From an uncultured Bacteroides sp. (lineage in GTDB: Bacteria > Bacteroidota > Bacteroidia > Bacteroidales > Bacteroidaceae), in the NCBI RefSeq assembly GCF_902491285.1, contig NZ_CABUHK010000033.1, positions 1-51,859 of the forward strand: a stretch of DNA of 51,859 bases, written 5' to 3'. Shown here one piece after another: positions 41,894 through 49,489 of this stretch. The position numbers and the translations under genes were made by a program. Each line of letters starts with the position of its first letter. Within the stretch, counting starts at the first letter, position 1. The notes below the pieces were generated by a model. It worked only from the letters and a program-made list of their open reading frames with translations. It did no database searches and was not told where the DNA came from.

Positions 41894-43069
41894 ATGCTAG
41901 TAGTAGATTTAGGAAAATGGATGAACAAAATCCTGATAGATTGGGGAATTGACCCGAAAGTTGCCGACCGTTTTGATGAGACTATTATGGCCATACTGAT
42001 GATTGCCATTGCCATCGGTCTGAATTATCTTTGCCAGGCGATTCTTATGGGCGGGATGAAGCAGTACACCCGCCGGAAACCACATCTATGGAATACATTG
42101 TTGATGAAGCGCAAGGTGTTTCATCACCTGATACATACCATTCCGGCTTTTCTTGTTTATGCTTTGCTGCCAATGGCTTTCATTCGTGGGAAGGAACTGC
42201 TGTTGATTTCTCAAAAAGCCTGTGTCGTTTATATTATTTTCTCGTTGCTGCTGGCTGTAAATGGTATCCTGTTGATGATAATGGATATCTATGACGGAAA
42301 AGAATCTATGAAAGACCGTCCGATGAAGGGATTTATCCAAGTATTGCAGGTACTCCTTTTTTTTGTGGGCGGAATTGTAATCATCGCTATCATCGTGAAC
42401 AAATCTCCTGCCAGTTTATTTGCGGGGTTAGGTGCTTCGGCAGCCATCTTGATGTTGGTTTTCAAAGATTCCATATTGGGGTTTGTTGCGGGCATCCAGC
42501 TTTCCGCCAATGATATGGTCCGTCCGGGCGACTGGGTTACGCTTCCTTCCGGTGAGGCAAACGGTACGGTGCAGGAGATTACGCTGAATACAGTCAAGAT
42601 TCAGAATTTCGATAATACCATCTCTACTGTTCCACCATATACCTTGGTCAGCACTCCTTTTCAGAATTGGCGGGGAATGGTGCAGTCGGGAGGACGAAGG
42701 GTGATGAAGAATATAACCCTGGACTTGACTACGCTTCAATTCTGCACGCCCGAAATGCTCGACCGTTATCGGAAGGAAATCCCTTTAATGGCGGACTATC
42801 AGCCCGAAGAGGGCATAGTGCCTACGAACTCCCAGGTTTACAGAGTATATATTGAACGTTATTTGTGTAGTTTGCCTGTGGTGAACCAGGATTTGGACTT
42901 GATTATCAGCCAAAAAGAGGCCACGATGTATGGAGTGCCTATTCAGGTTTACTTCTTCTCCCGAAATAAGGTTTGGAAAGAATATGAACGTATCCAGTCG
43001 GACATCTTTGACCATTTGCTGGCAATGGTTCCCAAGTTTGACTTGAAGGTTTATCAGTATTCAGATTAA
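41894..43069 (+). CDS. MscS-family mechanosensitive channel (YbdG-like)
   Basis: 391 residues. Four to five membrane helices cover about 25-195. The pore-lining helix includes FAGLGASAAILMLVFKDSIL (about 173-192), followed by the MscS beta domain (about 205-260; GDWVTLPSGEANGTVQEITL and NTVKIQNFDNTISTVPPYTL) and a cytoplasmic C-terminal domain. The order and length are nearer to E. coli YbdG than to short MscS. It releases small solutes when membrane tension rises on osmotic down-shock. It stands alone between the glycan-locus terminator and the AAA-ATPase gene. Confidence 0.92.
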   Translation: MLVVDLGKWMNKILIDWGIDPKVADRFDETIMAILMIAIAIGLNYLCQAILMGGMKQYTRRKPHLWNTLLMKRKVFHHLIHTIPAFLVYALLPMAFIRGKELLLISQKACVVYIIFSLLLAVNGILLMIMDIYDGKESMKDRPMKGFIQVLQVLLFFVGGIVIIAIIVNKSPASLFAGLGASAAILMLVFKDSILGFVAGIQLSANDMVRPGDWVTLPSGEANGTVQEITLNTVKIQNFDNTISTVPPYTLVSTPFQNWRGMVQSGGRRVMKNITLDLTTLQFCTPEMLDRYRKEIPLMADYQPEEGIVPTNSQVYRVYIERYLCSLPVVNQDLDLIISQKEATMYGVPIQVYFFSRNKVWKEYERIQSDIFDHLLAMVPKFDLKVYQYSD

Positions 43070-43114
43070 ATGTTAAGTAGTACAACAAAATTCGTTTTAT
43101 AATGTCCGGAATCG

Positions 43115-43146
43115 TTTGTATTTATGCCTGTTTTCACGTATCTTCG
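43115..43146 (+). promoter_or_regulatory. Promoter of the AAA-ATPase/PDDEXK gene
   Basis: TTTG at 43115-43118 and TATCTTCG at 43139-43146 are 20 bases apart, close to the Bacteroides -33/-7 arrangement, 30 bases before the ATG. Confidence 0.5.
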
Positions 43147-43176
43147 TCTAGTGATTCATAAAAAGCCGATAAAAAG

Positions 43177-44787
43177 ATGAAATATCCTATTGGAATACAG
43201 AGCTTTGACCGCATTCGTGAAGACGGTTTTGTTTATGTAGACAAGACTGCCTTAGTTTACAACCTTGTGCAAACGGGTTCAATCTGTTTCTTGAGTCGTC
43301 CCCGTCGTTTTGGGAAGAGTTTGCTGGTGAGTACACTTGCCTGTTATTTTCAGGGGCGGAAAGAACTTTTCGACGGACTGGCAATTGCCGATCTTGAAAA
43401 AGACTGGTTGCAATATCCTATTTTCCGCATTGACTTTAACGGTGGACCATATACCCAACCGGGAGTGCTCGAAGCAACTATTGAAGGGTATTTAGGTAAT
43501 TGGGAAGACATCTATGGCAAAAATCTGAACTACACTACTACAGGTGACCGCTTCAAGGAACTGCTCCGCCGTGCTTATGAACGGACAGGACAGCGTGCGG
43601 TAGTACTGATTGATGAATATGACAAACCCATTCTCGATGTGTTGGATACCGGAACTTACACCCGCAACCATGTAGGAGAGAAACTTTTGCTTGAAGACCA
43701 TCACAGGGAAATTCTGAAATCTTTTTATTCCACCTTCAAAGGAGCTGACGAGTATCTGAAATTCGTATTGTTGACGGGAGTTACGAAATTTTCGCAAGTA
43801 AGTGTGTTCAGTGGCTTCAACCAACCAAAAGACATTAGTATGGATGAACGCTACGAATCACTATGCGGAATCACTCAGGAAGAATTGGAGAAATACTTCG
43901 CAGAACCCATCTCGCGATTGGCAACTAAATACGAATGTACGGTGGAGGAAATGAAGGACTGGTTGAAACGGCAGTATGATGGTTATCATTTTAGTACAAA
44001 CATGGCCGCCATTTATAATCCGTTTAGCATACTTAATGCTTTTGATATGAATGAAATCCGTGACTACTGGTTCGCCACCGGTACTCCGACCTATCTGGTA
44101 CGTTTGTTACAACACAGTCGCGAACAGATGAACGAACTAACAGGAAAATTCTACGACCCAACTATGTTTATAGACTACAAAGCGGATGTGGAACAACCCC
44201 TACCAATGATTTTTCAAAGCGGATACCTCACAATCAAGGAATATAATAAGAAAATGGGAACCTATCTGCTCGATTTCCCGAACAACGAAGTACGGAAGGG
44301 ATTCTTGTCTGTATTAGCAGCCAATTATATGAAGCCGAAGAGTAAAGAAGTGACGAGTTGGATAACAGATGCCGTGATGGACCTTGAACGGGGTGATACA
44401 GATGCGTTCCGCCGTTCTCTCACCTCTTTTTTGGCTAGTATTCCCTATGATTCTCACGGCTCGTTGAAAGATATAGATATAACAGAAAAGCATTTTCAAT
44501 ACACTTTTTATCTATTACTTCGACTGATAGGTGTATATTGCATCGCTATCCATTGCGAAGACCGCCAAAGCTACGGACGGGTGGATTGTACACTGGAGAT
44601 GGAGGATTACATCTATATCTTTGAATTTAAAATGGACGGCACGACACAGGAGGCTTTGGAGCAAATAGAAAAGACTGGCTATGCCAGACCTTATCTTGCA
44701 GACAAACGAAAAGTAATTGGTATCGGAGTGAACTTCTCATCCGTCACACGAACAGTAGAAGACTGGGAAGAAGTTTCCATTGCGTGA
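43177..44787 (+). CDS. AAA-ATPase-like / PD-(D/E)XK nuclease protein
   Basis: 536 residues. The N-terminal MKYPIGIQSFDRIREDGFVY-type start and FLSRPRRFGKSLLVST (Walker A, around residues 40-50) belong to the AAA-ATPase_like family, with a Walker-B-like VVLIDEYDKPILD. The C-terminal part (about 420-536) has the PDDEXK_9 pattern (YGRVDCTLEMEDYIYIFEFKMDG, with Asp, then E-x-K). The gene family is abundant and multi-copy in Bacteroides genomes; mobile-element or defence roles are suspected but not proven. It has its own promoter and terminator and is probably a single-gene unit. Confidence 0.9.
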   Translation: MKYPIGIQSFDRIREDGFVYVDKTALVYNLVQTGSICFLSRPRRFGKSLLVSTLACYFQGRKELFDGLAIADLEKDWLQYPIFRIDFNGGPYTQPGVLEATIEGYLGNWEDIYGKNLNYTTTGDRFKELLRRAYERTGQRAVVLIDEYDKPILDVLDTGTYTRNHVGEKLLLEDHHREILKSFYSTFKGADEYLKFVLLTGVTKFSQVSVFSGFNQPKDISMDERYESLCGITQEELEKYFAEPISRLATKYECTVEEMKDWLKRQYDGYHFSTNMAAIYNPFSILNAFDMNEIRDYWFATGTPTYLVRLLQHSREQMNELTGKFYDPTMFIDYKADVEQPLPMIFQSGYLTIKEYNKKMGTYLLDFPNNEVRKGFLSVLAANYMKPKSKEVTSWITDAVMDLERGDTDAFRRSLTSFLASIPYDSHGSLKDIDITEKHFQYTFYLLLRLIGVYCIAIHCEDRQSYGRVDCTLEMEDYIYIFEFKMDGTTQEALEQIEKTGYARPYLADKRKVIGIGVNFSSVTRTVEDWEEVSIA

Positions 44788-44851
44788 GAAAAATAGAATT
44801 ATAATATCCAGTAGGGATATTTAGTAAATGCCCCACTTTAAAATTCAATGA

Positions 44852-44893
44852 AGAGTAAATTTCATGGAAAAGTGAAATTTACTCTTTATTTTT
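44852..44893 (+). terminator. Terminator between convergent genes
   Basis: AGAGTAAATTTCA and TGAAATTTACTCT form a perfect 13-base stem with an 8-base loop, followed by TTATTTTT on the plus strand. Confidence 0.88.
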
Positions 44894-44901
44894 AATTCCA
44901 G

Positions 44902-46050
44902 TTAATGTAGAATCAGCTCGAAGTCGGTGTAAATAGGCAAATGGTCGCTGACACCGCCTTGATACTTCATCCCCTTATAAGTGCGGAAAGGCTCTTTATC
45001 ACCGTATTTCTTATCCTCAATTAGTAAAAAGGGGAGCAGGCAGACGTTCGTTTTTTCCTCACTGGTGAAGAACTCACCGGAGCGGTTCAGCAAAGTACCG
45101 GATACGATCAAGTGGTCGAGCAATCCCCATTCGCCTTGATATTTGTAAGAACCGAAATCTTTGGATTTGGCTTTTCGGGCGAGTAGATGATAGAGTTTCA
45201 ATGGAGATAAGGCAGGGGATGGTGCTTCCGCTTCCAGTACTTTCCGGATAGACTTATTGGTCGGATAGTCATTAAAATCTCCCATGATGATAACTTGGGG
45301 GTGGAGCCGTTTGTGCAAGATACTATCCGCTTCTGTTCGTAGAATTTGAGCAGCATGAAGCCGATAGGGTTCAGACTCTTTCGCTCCGCCGGAACGGCTT
45401 GGAAGATGGCAGACGAATACGTCCAGCGTATCTTCTGTTAGTAACAGCCCGCTGACGTGTAGTAAGTCTCTTGTCGGGCGATGTTGTTTTAAGGGTGGAA
45501 TAGAAATGGAGCGGGAAGATAATAATTTGAATAAATCCCGTTGATAGAGCAGAGCTACATCAATACCTCTTGAATCGGGAGAATCGGTCATCACATAACG
45601 ATAATCGAGTTCCTTTAAAGGTGAGCGGCGGGTAAGGTCACGCAGTACCGTATCATTTTCTACTTCACAAAGACCTACGAGGGCGGGCGGATTCCATTCG
45701 CCAATCGCCGTGATGACACGTGCAATATCAGCCAGCTTCTTTTTGTATCTGCTGTAATTCCAGTGACGCATCGCATCGGGAAGAAATTCGCGGTCATTCT
45801 TCAGACTGTCATGGTGAGTGTCGAACAGGTTTTCTATGTTCCAGCTTACGACGCGAAAAGGGACTTTTTCTTGGAAGAGAGAATCTTGCCTGTAATGAAA
45901 ATCTTGTGCTATATTATGAGAAGGGATAAGAAAGCTGATGCCCAATACGCCCGTAACAAAAAAGAGTATGGTAACAGCTACTCTTTTTTCGCTATTACCA
46001 TAACCCACGATTCGCTGATCTGACCGTCTGTTATTTCTTAACTGGAACAT
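44902..46050 (-). CDS. Endonuclease/exonuclease/phosphatase (EEP) family protein
   Basis: 382 residues. An N-terminal hydrophobic helix (about 24-42) is a signal anchor or signal peptide. The EEP fold follows: VVSWNIENLFDTHHD (metal-binding Asn and Glu), GLCEVENDTVL, SRGIDVALLY, CHLPSRSGG, IIMGDFNDYPT and the terminal GVSDHLPIY with the catalytic Asp-His. Relatives cleave phosphodiesters in nucleic acids, inositol phosphates or lipids; the substrate here is unknown. Its ATG lies inside the last codons of pepD (20-base overlap in a different frame), so it is translated from the pepD message. Confidence 0.88.
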   Translation of the reverse strand: MFQLRNNRRSDQRIVGYGNSEKRVAVTILFFVTGVLGISFLIPSHNIAQDFHYRQDSLFQEKVPFRVVSWNIENLFDTHHDSLKNDREFLPDAMRHWNYSRYKKKLADIARVITAIGEWNPPALVGLCEVENDTVLRDLTRRSPLKELDYRYVMTDSPDSRGIDVALLYQRDLFKLLSSRSISIPPLKQHRPTRDLLHVSGLLLTEDTLDVFVCHLPSRSGGAKESEPYRLHAAQILRTEADSILHKRLHPQVIIMGDFNDYPTNKSIRKVLEAEAPSPALSPLKLYHLLARKAKSKDFGSYKYQGEWGLLDHLIVSGTLLNRSGEFFTSEEKTNVCLLPFLLIEDKKYGDKEPFRTYKGMKYQGGVSDHLPIYTDFELILH

Positions 46051-47491
46051 GTACCAGAATATCCAGTAAGTGCTTCCAGAATTTATCTACAGTAGGGATA
46101 AGCATCCGTTCATCGGGAGAGTGCACACCGGTAAGCGTCGGTCCGAAAGAAATCATATCCAATGTCGGATATTTATCAAGGAACAAACCGCATTCCAATC
46201 CGGCATGAATAGCTTTTACTTTGGCATCTACGCCGAATAAACGCTTGTAAGACTCGGCAGCTACTTCGAGGATAGCCGAATGTGGATTCGGTTTCCATCC
46301 CGGATAACCTTCGCCGAAGGTAACATCGGCGCCTGCCAGACGGAATACGGCACGTACAGTATTCGCCATATCATTGCGGGCGGACAGAATGGAACTGCGC
46401 TGGCTGGTTTCGATACGGATGATATTGTTTGGCTTCATCTTCACGGAAGCAAGATTTGTAGACGTTTCTACCAATCCCGGAATGTCCTGGCTCATGGCAT
46501 ATACACCGTGAGGAGCAGCATACAAAGCCTTCATCAAACGGTTGGCTGTATCCTGGTCGATAGCAGTCTTGCGGGGAGTTTCCGATTCAAGAACCAGTTT
46601 CAAGTCCGGTTCTACAACGGACAGTTCATCTTCCATTTCGCTGGCGAAGATATTCAGTTCGGTACGTACATCATGTTTCGCATCCTCGGGGACGGCACAG
46701 ACGGCATACGCTTCGCGGGGAATGGCGTTGCGCAGATTTCCCCCGTTGATTTCGCAGAGATACAAGTCGTGATTATCAGCTATACGCGTGAGGAAACGAT
46801 TCAGAATCTTGTTCGCGTTTCCTCTTCCCAAGTGAATATCACCACCGGAATGACCGCCTTTCAGTCCCTTCACTTCTACCTTGAAGAAGAAATATCCGGC
46901 AGGAACTTCTATCTCTTTGTATGTAAATTCTGCGACAGAATCGATGCCACCGGCACATCCGATATAGATTTCGCCTTCGTCCTCAGAGTCAAGGTTCAGG
47001 AGAATATCACCACTCATGAAGCCCTCTTTCAGAGCAAATGCACCGGTCAGTCCGGTTTCTTCGTCTACGGTGAACAGACATTCCAGCGGTCCGTGCTCAA
47101 TGCTGTCATCGGCAAGGATAGCCAGTTCGGTAGCCACACCGATACCGTTGTCGGCTCCGAGGGTGGTTCCTTTGGCTTTCAGCCATTCTCCGTCTATTTC
47201 CGTTACGATAGGGTCGGTGAGAAAGTCGTGCTGAACGTCGTTGTTCTTTTCGCACACCATGTCGATATGCGATTGCAGTACGACAGTCTGCAGATTCTCC
47301 TTGCCCGGAGTGGCAGGTTTTTTAATCAGTACATTGCCTGCCTCGTCTACCTTGGTCTCGAGGTTATGTTTAGCTCCGAATGCCTTCAGATAGGCAATCA
47401 TTTTCTCTTCCTTCTTTGAAGGGCGCGGCACCTGGCAGATTTCTTCGAAATACTTGAATACGCCAGCCGGCTTTAAGTCTTTTTTTTCCAT
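46031..47491 (-). CDS. pepD: Aminoacyl-histidine dipeptidase (M20C)
   Basis: 486 residues from the ATG at 47491; a longer frame to 47584 is open but lacks family similarity in its first 31 residues. It hydrolyses Xaa-His and other dipeptides in the cytoplasm with two zinc ions. Motifs are VVLQSHIDMVCEK (metal His/Asp), TTLGADNGIGVATEL (bridging Asp), FTVDEETGLTGA (catalytic and metal Glu), LNLDSEDEGEI (metal Asp) and the C-terminal AIHAGLECGLF (metal His). The lid domain lies at about 200-390. It is followed by the overlapping EEP gene. Its promoter region is divergent from the 47627 gene. Confidence 0.95.
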   Translation of the reverse strand: MEKKDLKPAGVFKYFEEICQVPRPSKKEEKMIAYLKAFGAKHNLETKVDEAGNVLIKKPATPGKENLQTVVLQSHIDMVCEKNNDVQHDFLTDPIVTEIDGEWLKAKGTTLGADNGIGVATELAILADDSIEHGPLECLFTVDEETGLTGAFALKEGFMSGDILLNLDSEDEGEIYIGCAGGIDSVAEFTYKEIEVPAGYFFFKVEVKGLKGGHSGGDIHLGRGNANKILNRFLTRIADNHDLYLCEINGGNLRNAIPREAYAVCAVPEDAKHDVRTELNIFASEMEDELSVVEPDLKLVLESETPRKTAIDQDTANRLMKALYAAPHGVYAMSQDIPGLVETSTNLASVKMKPNNIIRIETSQRSSILSARNDMANTVRAVFRLAGADVTFGEGYPGWKPNPHSAILEVAAESYKRLFGVDAKVKAIHAGLECGLFLDKYPTLDMISFGPTLTGVHSPDERMLIPTVDKFWKHLLDILVHVPVKK

Positions 47492-47597
47492 GTTGTTTTC
47501 TTTATTATAATAAGGAATAGAAGGGTGGTTTTGCCCTCTTCTATTGCTAAATATGGTTAATTTGATTGGCTTATCTGAACTCATATCTCATTAAAGC

Positions 47598-47605
47598 CTA
47601 TCTTT
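47598..47605 (+). promoter_or_regulatory. Promoter -7 box of the small membrane protein/OmpH unit
   Basis: TATCTTTG fits TAnnTTTG and lies 21 bases before the ATG at 47627. A -33 TTTG at the normal distance is not seen. Confidence 0.5.
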
Positions 47606-47626
47606 GCACTCACAAAATTAATAGAA

Positions 47627-47860
47627 ATGGTTGAGACTATACTGATAACTTTGTTAATAGTTGCTATTTCCCTGGCATTATTAGGGGTGAAAGTATTCTT
47701 TACGAAAGGTGGAAAGTTCCCTAATGGTCACGTGAGCGGGAACAAAGCGTTGCGTAAGAAAGGAATCGGATGTGTGCAGTCTCAGGACAGAGAAGCACAA
47801 AAGAAACCGCGTTTTTCTATTGATGAGTTGGAAAAAGCCTTGAACGATAGTATGAATTAA
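47627..47860 (+). CDS. Small single-helix membrane protein
   Basis: 77 residues. An N-terminal membrane helix (about 4-24; ILITLLIVAISLALLGVKVF) is followed by a basic, glycine-containing stretch FPNGHVSGNKALRKKGIGC with one cysteine, and a C-terminal helix (DELEKALNDSM). I know it as a conserved Bacteroidetes small protein without an assigned function. The layout distantly recalls NqrM, the Na+-NQR maturation factor, but NqrM has several cysteines and this has one, so I do not assign it. It lies 28 bases before the OmpH-like gene and shares its promoter. Confidence 0.75.
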   Translation: MVETILITLLIVAISLALLGVKVFFTKGGKFPNGHVSGNKALRKKGIGCVQSQDREAQKKPRFSIDELEKALNDSMN

Positions 47861-47888
47861 ATATTTAAAAAACAATACTTATTAAATT

Positions 47889-48491
47889 ATGAATAGAATG
47901 AACTACCTCATGAACGGTTTGGCTGCTCTTGCGTTTATCGTTTTATTTTCACAATGTGCCGGCAAAGCTGACAATCAAACTACTGCTGCTCCATCTCAGG
48001 CTAACGCCGAACTGTCAGGAATGAAAATTGCCTATGTTGAAATAGATTCGCTGTTAGCTAAATACAACTTCTGTATTGACTTGAATGAGGCGATGGTGAA
48101 GAAGAGCGAAAACGTTCGTATGACGTTGAACCAGAAAGCTAACGCTCTGAATAAGGAAAAACAAGACTTCCAGAAAAAAGTTGAAAATAATGCATTCCTG
48201 TCACAAGACAGAGCTCAGCAGGAATACAACCGTCTGGTGAAGTTGGAACAAGACCTGCAGGATTTGAGCACCAAACTTCAGAATGGTTTGATGGAAGAAA
48301 ACAATAAGAACAGCTTGCAGTTCCGCGATTCAATCAATGCTTTCCTGAAAGAGTATAACAAAACTCACGGATATAGCTTGATTTTCAGCAACACAGGTTT
48401 CGATAATCTGCTTTATGCTGATAGTACATTTAACATCACAAAAGAAATTGTAGATGGACTGAATGCAAGATATTCTCCGGTAAAGAAATAA
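47889..48491 (+). CDS. OmpH/Skp-family periplasmic lipoprotein
   Basis: 200 residues. The lipobox LFSQC (Cys23) anchors the protein. MKIAYVEIDSLLAKY begins the OmpH domain, and a long charged coiled coil (about 75-150; rich in K, E, Q) forms the Skp-like tentacles. Skp-type proteins hold unfolded outer-membrane proteins on their way to the Bam complex. The family C-terminus (YSLIFSNTGFDNLLYAD and DITKE-like NITKEIVDGLN) is intact. As a lipoprotein rather than a soluble chaperone it would be membrane-tethered. A terminator follows at 48528-48561. Confidence 0.88.
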   Translation: MNRMNYLMNGLAALAFIVLFSQCAGKADNQTTAAPSQANAELSGMKIAYVEIDSLLAKYNFCIDLNEAMVKKSENVRMTLNQKANALNKEKQDFQKKVENNAFLSQDRAQQEYNRLVKLEQDLQDLSTKLQNGLMEENNKNSLQFRDSINAFLKEYNKTHGYSLIFSNTGFDNLLYADSTFNITKEIVDGLNARYSPVKK

Positions 48492-48527
48492 TTAAACAAT
48501 TATAATTGATCATTGTTAAAATGAAAT

Positions 48528-48561
48528 AATATTCCGTTCTTTGTGGAAAAGGACGGAATAT
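48528..48561. terminator. Terminator between convergent genes
   Basis: ATATTCCGT pairs with ACGGAATAT, with inner CTTT/AAAG pairing, in the gap between the OmpH-like gene and the minus-strand membrane-protein gene. It can serve both directions, although its T tract is interrupted. Confidence 0.65.
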
Positions 48562-48623
48562 AAAATTAAAATTTTGTTTGTGTTGGTGCCTGTTCAAGAC
48601 TGTGAAGTTATGAATGGGCTTTT

Positions 48624-48965
48624 TTATGCCCTTTCCTTTTCTTCTTCCTGCGGAATGCGGAAGGCAGTATAAAGTTCGAGTATAGCGGCGATGGTAAGGC
48701 AGGCAATCCATTCGTTGCCACGTGTGGTGAACATGAAAGCTCCGGTCAGTATGAGTGCCAATGCCCCGAATATCTGCTGGATACGCAGGCGTTTCAGAGT
48801 TTTGCTTTTTCCTTTGACGGGGGTGTTCACTTGCGCCAATGCGATGAATCCGGCTCCGATGGTGTATATATAGGGAGCATAAAACCATCCGGTGATAAAT
48901 ACGGCGGCTCCGGTAAGAGTCATTATAGCGCCGACAGTAAAAAGAGCGGGTACTAATTGTTTCAT
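48624..48965 (-). CDS. Four-helix membrane protein of unknown function
   Basis: 113 residues with four predicted membrane helices (about 5-24, 28-45, 66-82 and 87-103) and a basic loop (KGKSKTLKRLRIQQ) between the second and third, ending in an acidic tail. The pattern is a small inner-membrane protein; no motif shows a function. It starts three bases after the stop of the FtsB/DivIC-like gene and is surely co-transcribed with it, which hints at an envelope role but proves nothing. Confidence 0.78.
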   Translation of the reverse strand: MKQLVPALFTVGAIMTLTGAAVFITGWFYAPYIYTIGAGFIALAQVNTPVKGKSKTLKRLRIQQIFGALALILTGAFMFTTRGNEWIACLTIAAILELYTAFRIPQEEEKERA

Positions 48966-48968
48966 TCT

Positions 48969-49265
48969 TTATTCTTCAAAAACGTAAATATCTTCGTTGG
49001 GTTTCTTCATCAGATACTTCTCACGGGCAATCTGTTCGATAGCATCAGGATTGGTGCTTATTTCATTGAGACGTTTTGTATTCTCTTCATAATCCACCCG
49101 GTATTTTTCTATTTCTTCTTTCAACTGGCTGATTTCACGCTCATATCCGAGACGGCGAACCAGGCTGTTCTCGTCCAGAAAACCTATGATAACAGCAAAT
49201 GCGACGACCGTAATGAGATACTTACGCCTGCATATGAAATTCCAGATATTGATTAATTTGCTCAT
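48969..49265 (-). CDS. FtsB/DivIC-like septum formation protein
   Basis: 98 residues from the ATG at 49265, which has a good AAAAGGAGAAG ribosome-binding site; the TTG extension to 49289 overlaps the promoter box and is rejected. A short cytoplasmic N-terminus precedes one membrane helix (about 16-32) and a periplasmic coiled coil (about 40-70; REISQLKEEIEKYRVDYEEN) ending in the family motif IEQIAREKYLMKKPNED. FtsB/DivIC joins FtsL and FtsQ/DivIB to activate septal wall synthesis during division. The gene precedes the four-helix membrane protein by three bases. Confidence 0.9.
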   Translation of the reverse strand: MSKLINIWNFICRRKYLITVVAFAVIIGFLDENSLVRRLGYEREISQLKEEIEKYRVDYEENTKRLNEISTNPDAIEQIAREKYLMKKPNEDIYVFEE

Positions 49266-49286
49266 AACTTCTCCTTTTAATCTTCG

Positions 49287-49294
49287 CAAAGATA
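49287..49294 (-). promoter_or_regulatory. Promoter -7 box of the FtsB/DivIC-like unit
   Basis: The minus strand reads TATCTTTG, a match to TAnnTTTG, 22 bases before the ATG at 49265. Its position supports that start over the upstream TTG. Confidence 0.55.
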
Positions 49295-49425
49295 AAACTA
49301 ATAACTTAAAAACTTATCGCTTCGGCTTCAAAACTTCTCTCTCTATCCTTTATTACTTATCACTTTTTTATGTACATTTGCACTGAAAGCGAAAATAGGT
49401 TGCATCCGGCATAGTTCAAATAAGC

Positions 49426-49456
49426 TTGACTCTGCTCTCGTTTGCACTATTTTTGC
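49426..49456 (+). promoter_or_regulatory. Promoter of dnaX
   Basis: TTG at 49426-49428 and TATTTTTG at 49449-49456 are 20 bases apart, a good match to the Bacteroides -33/-7 promoter, 33 bases before the ATG at 49490. Another TACATTTG lies at 49373-49380. Confidence 0.6.
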
Positions 49457-49489
49457 ACGAAAAGCAAAAAAACAGAGAGAATCCCGGAT

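Noticed and set aside
46280..47419. A 379-codon open frame on the plus strand opposite pepD
   Set aside because: PepD motifs are complete on the minus strand. The antisense frame has no promoter, ribosome-binding site or family similarity.
49266..49289. TTG-initiated extension of the FtsB/DivIC-like gene
   Set aside because: The extension overlaps the -7 box, and the ATG at 49265 has a good ribosome-binding site.
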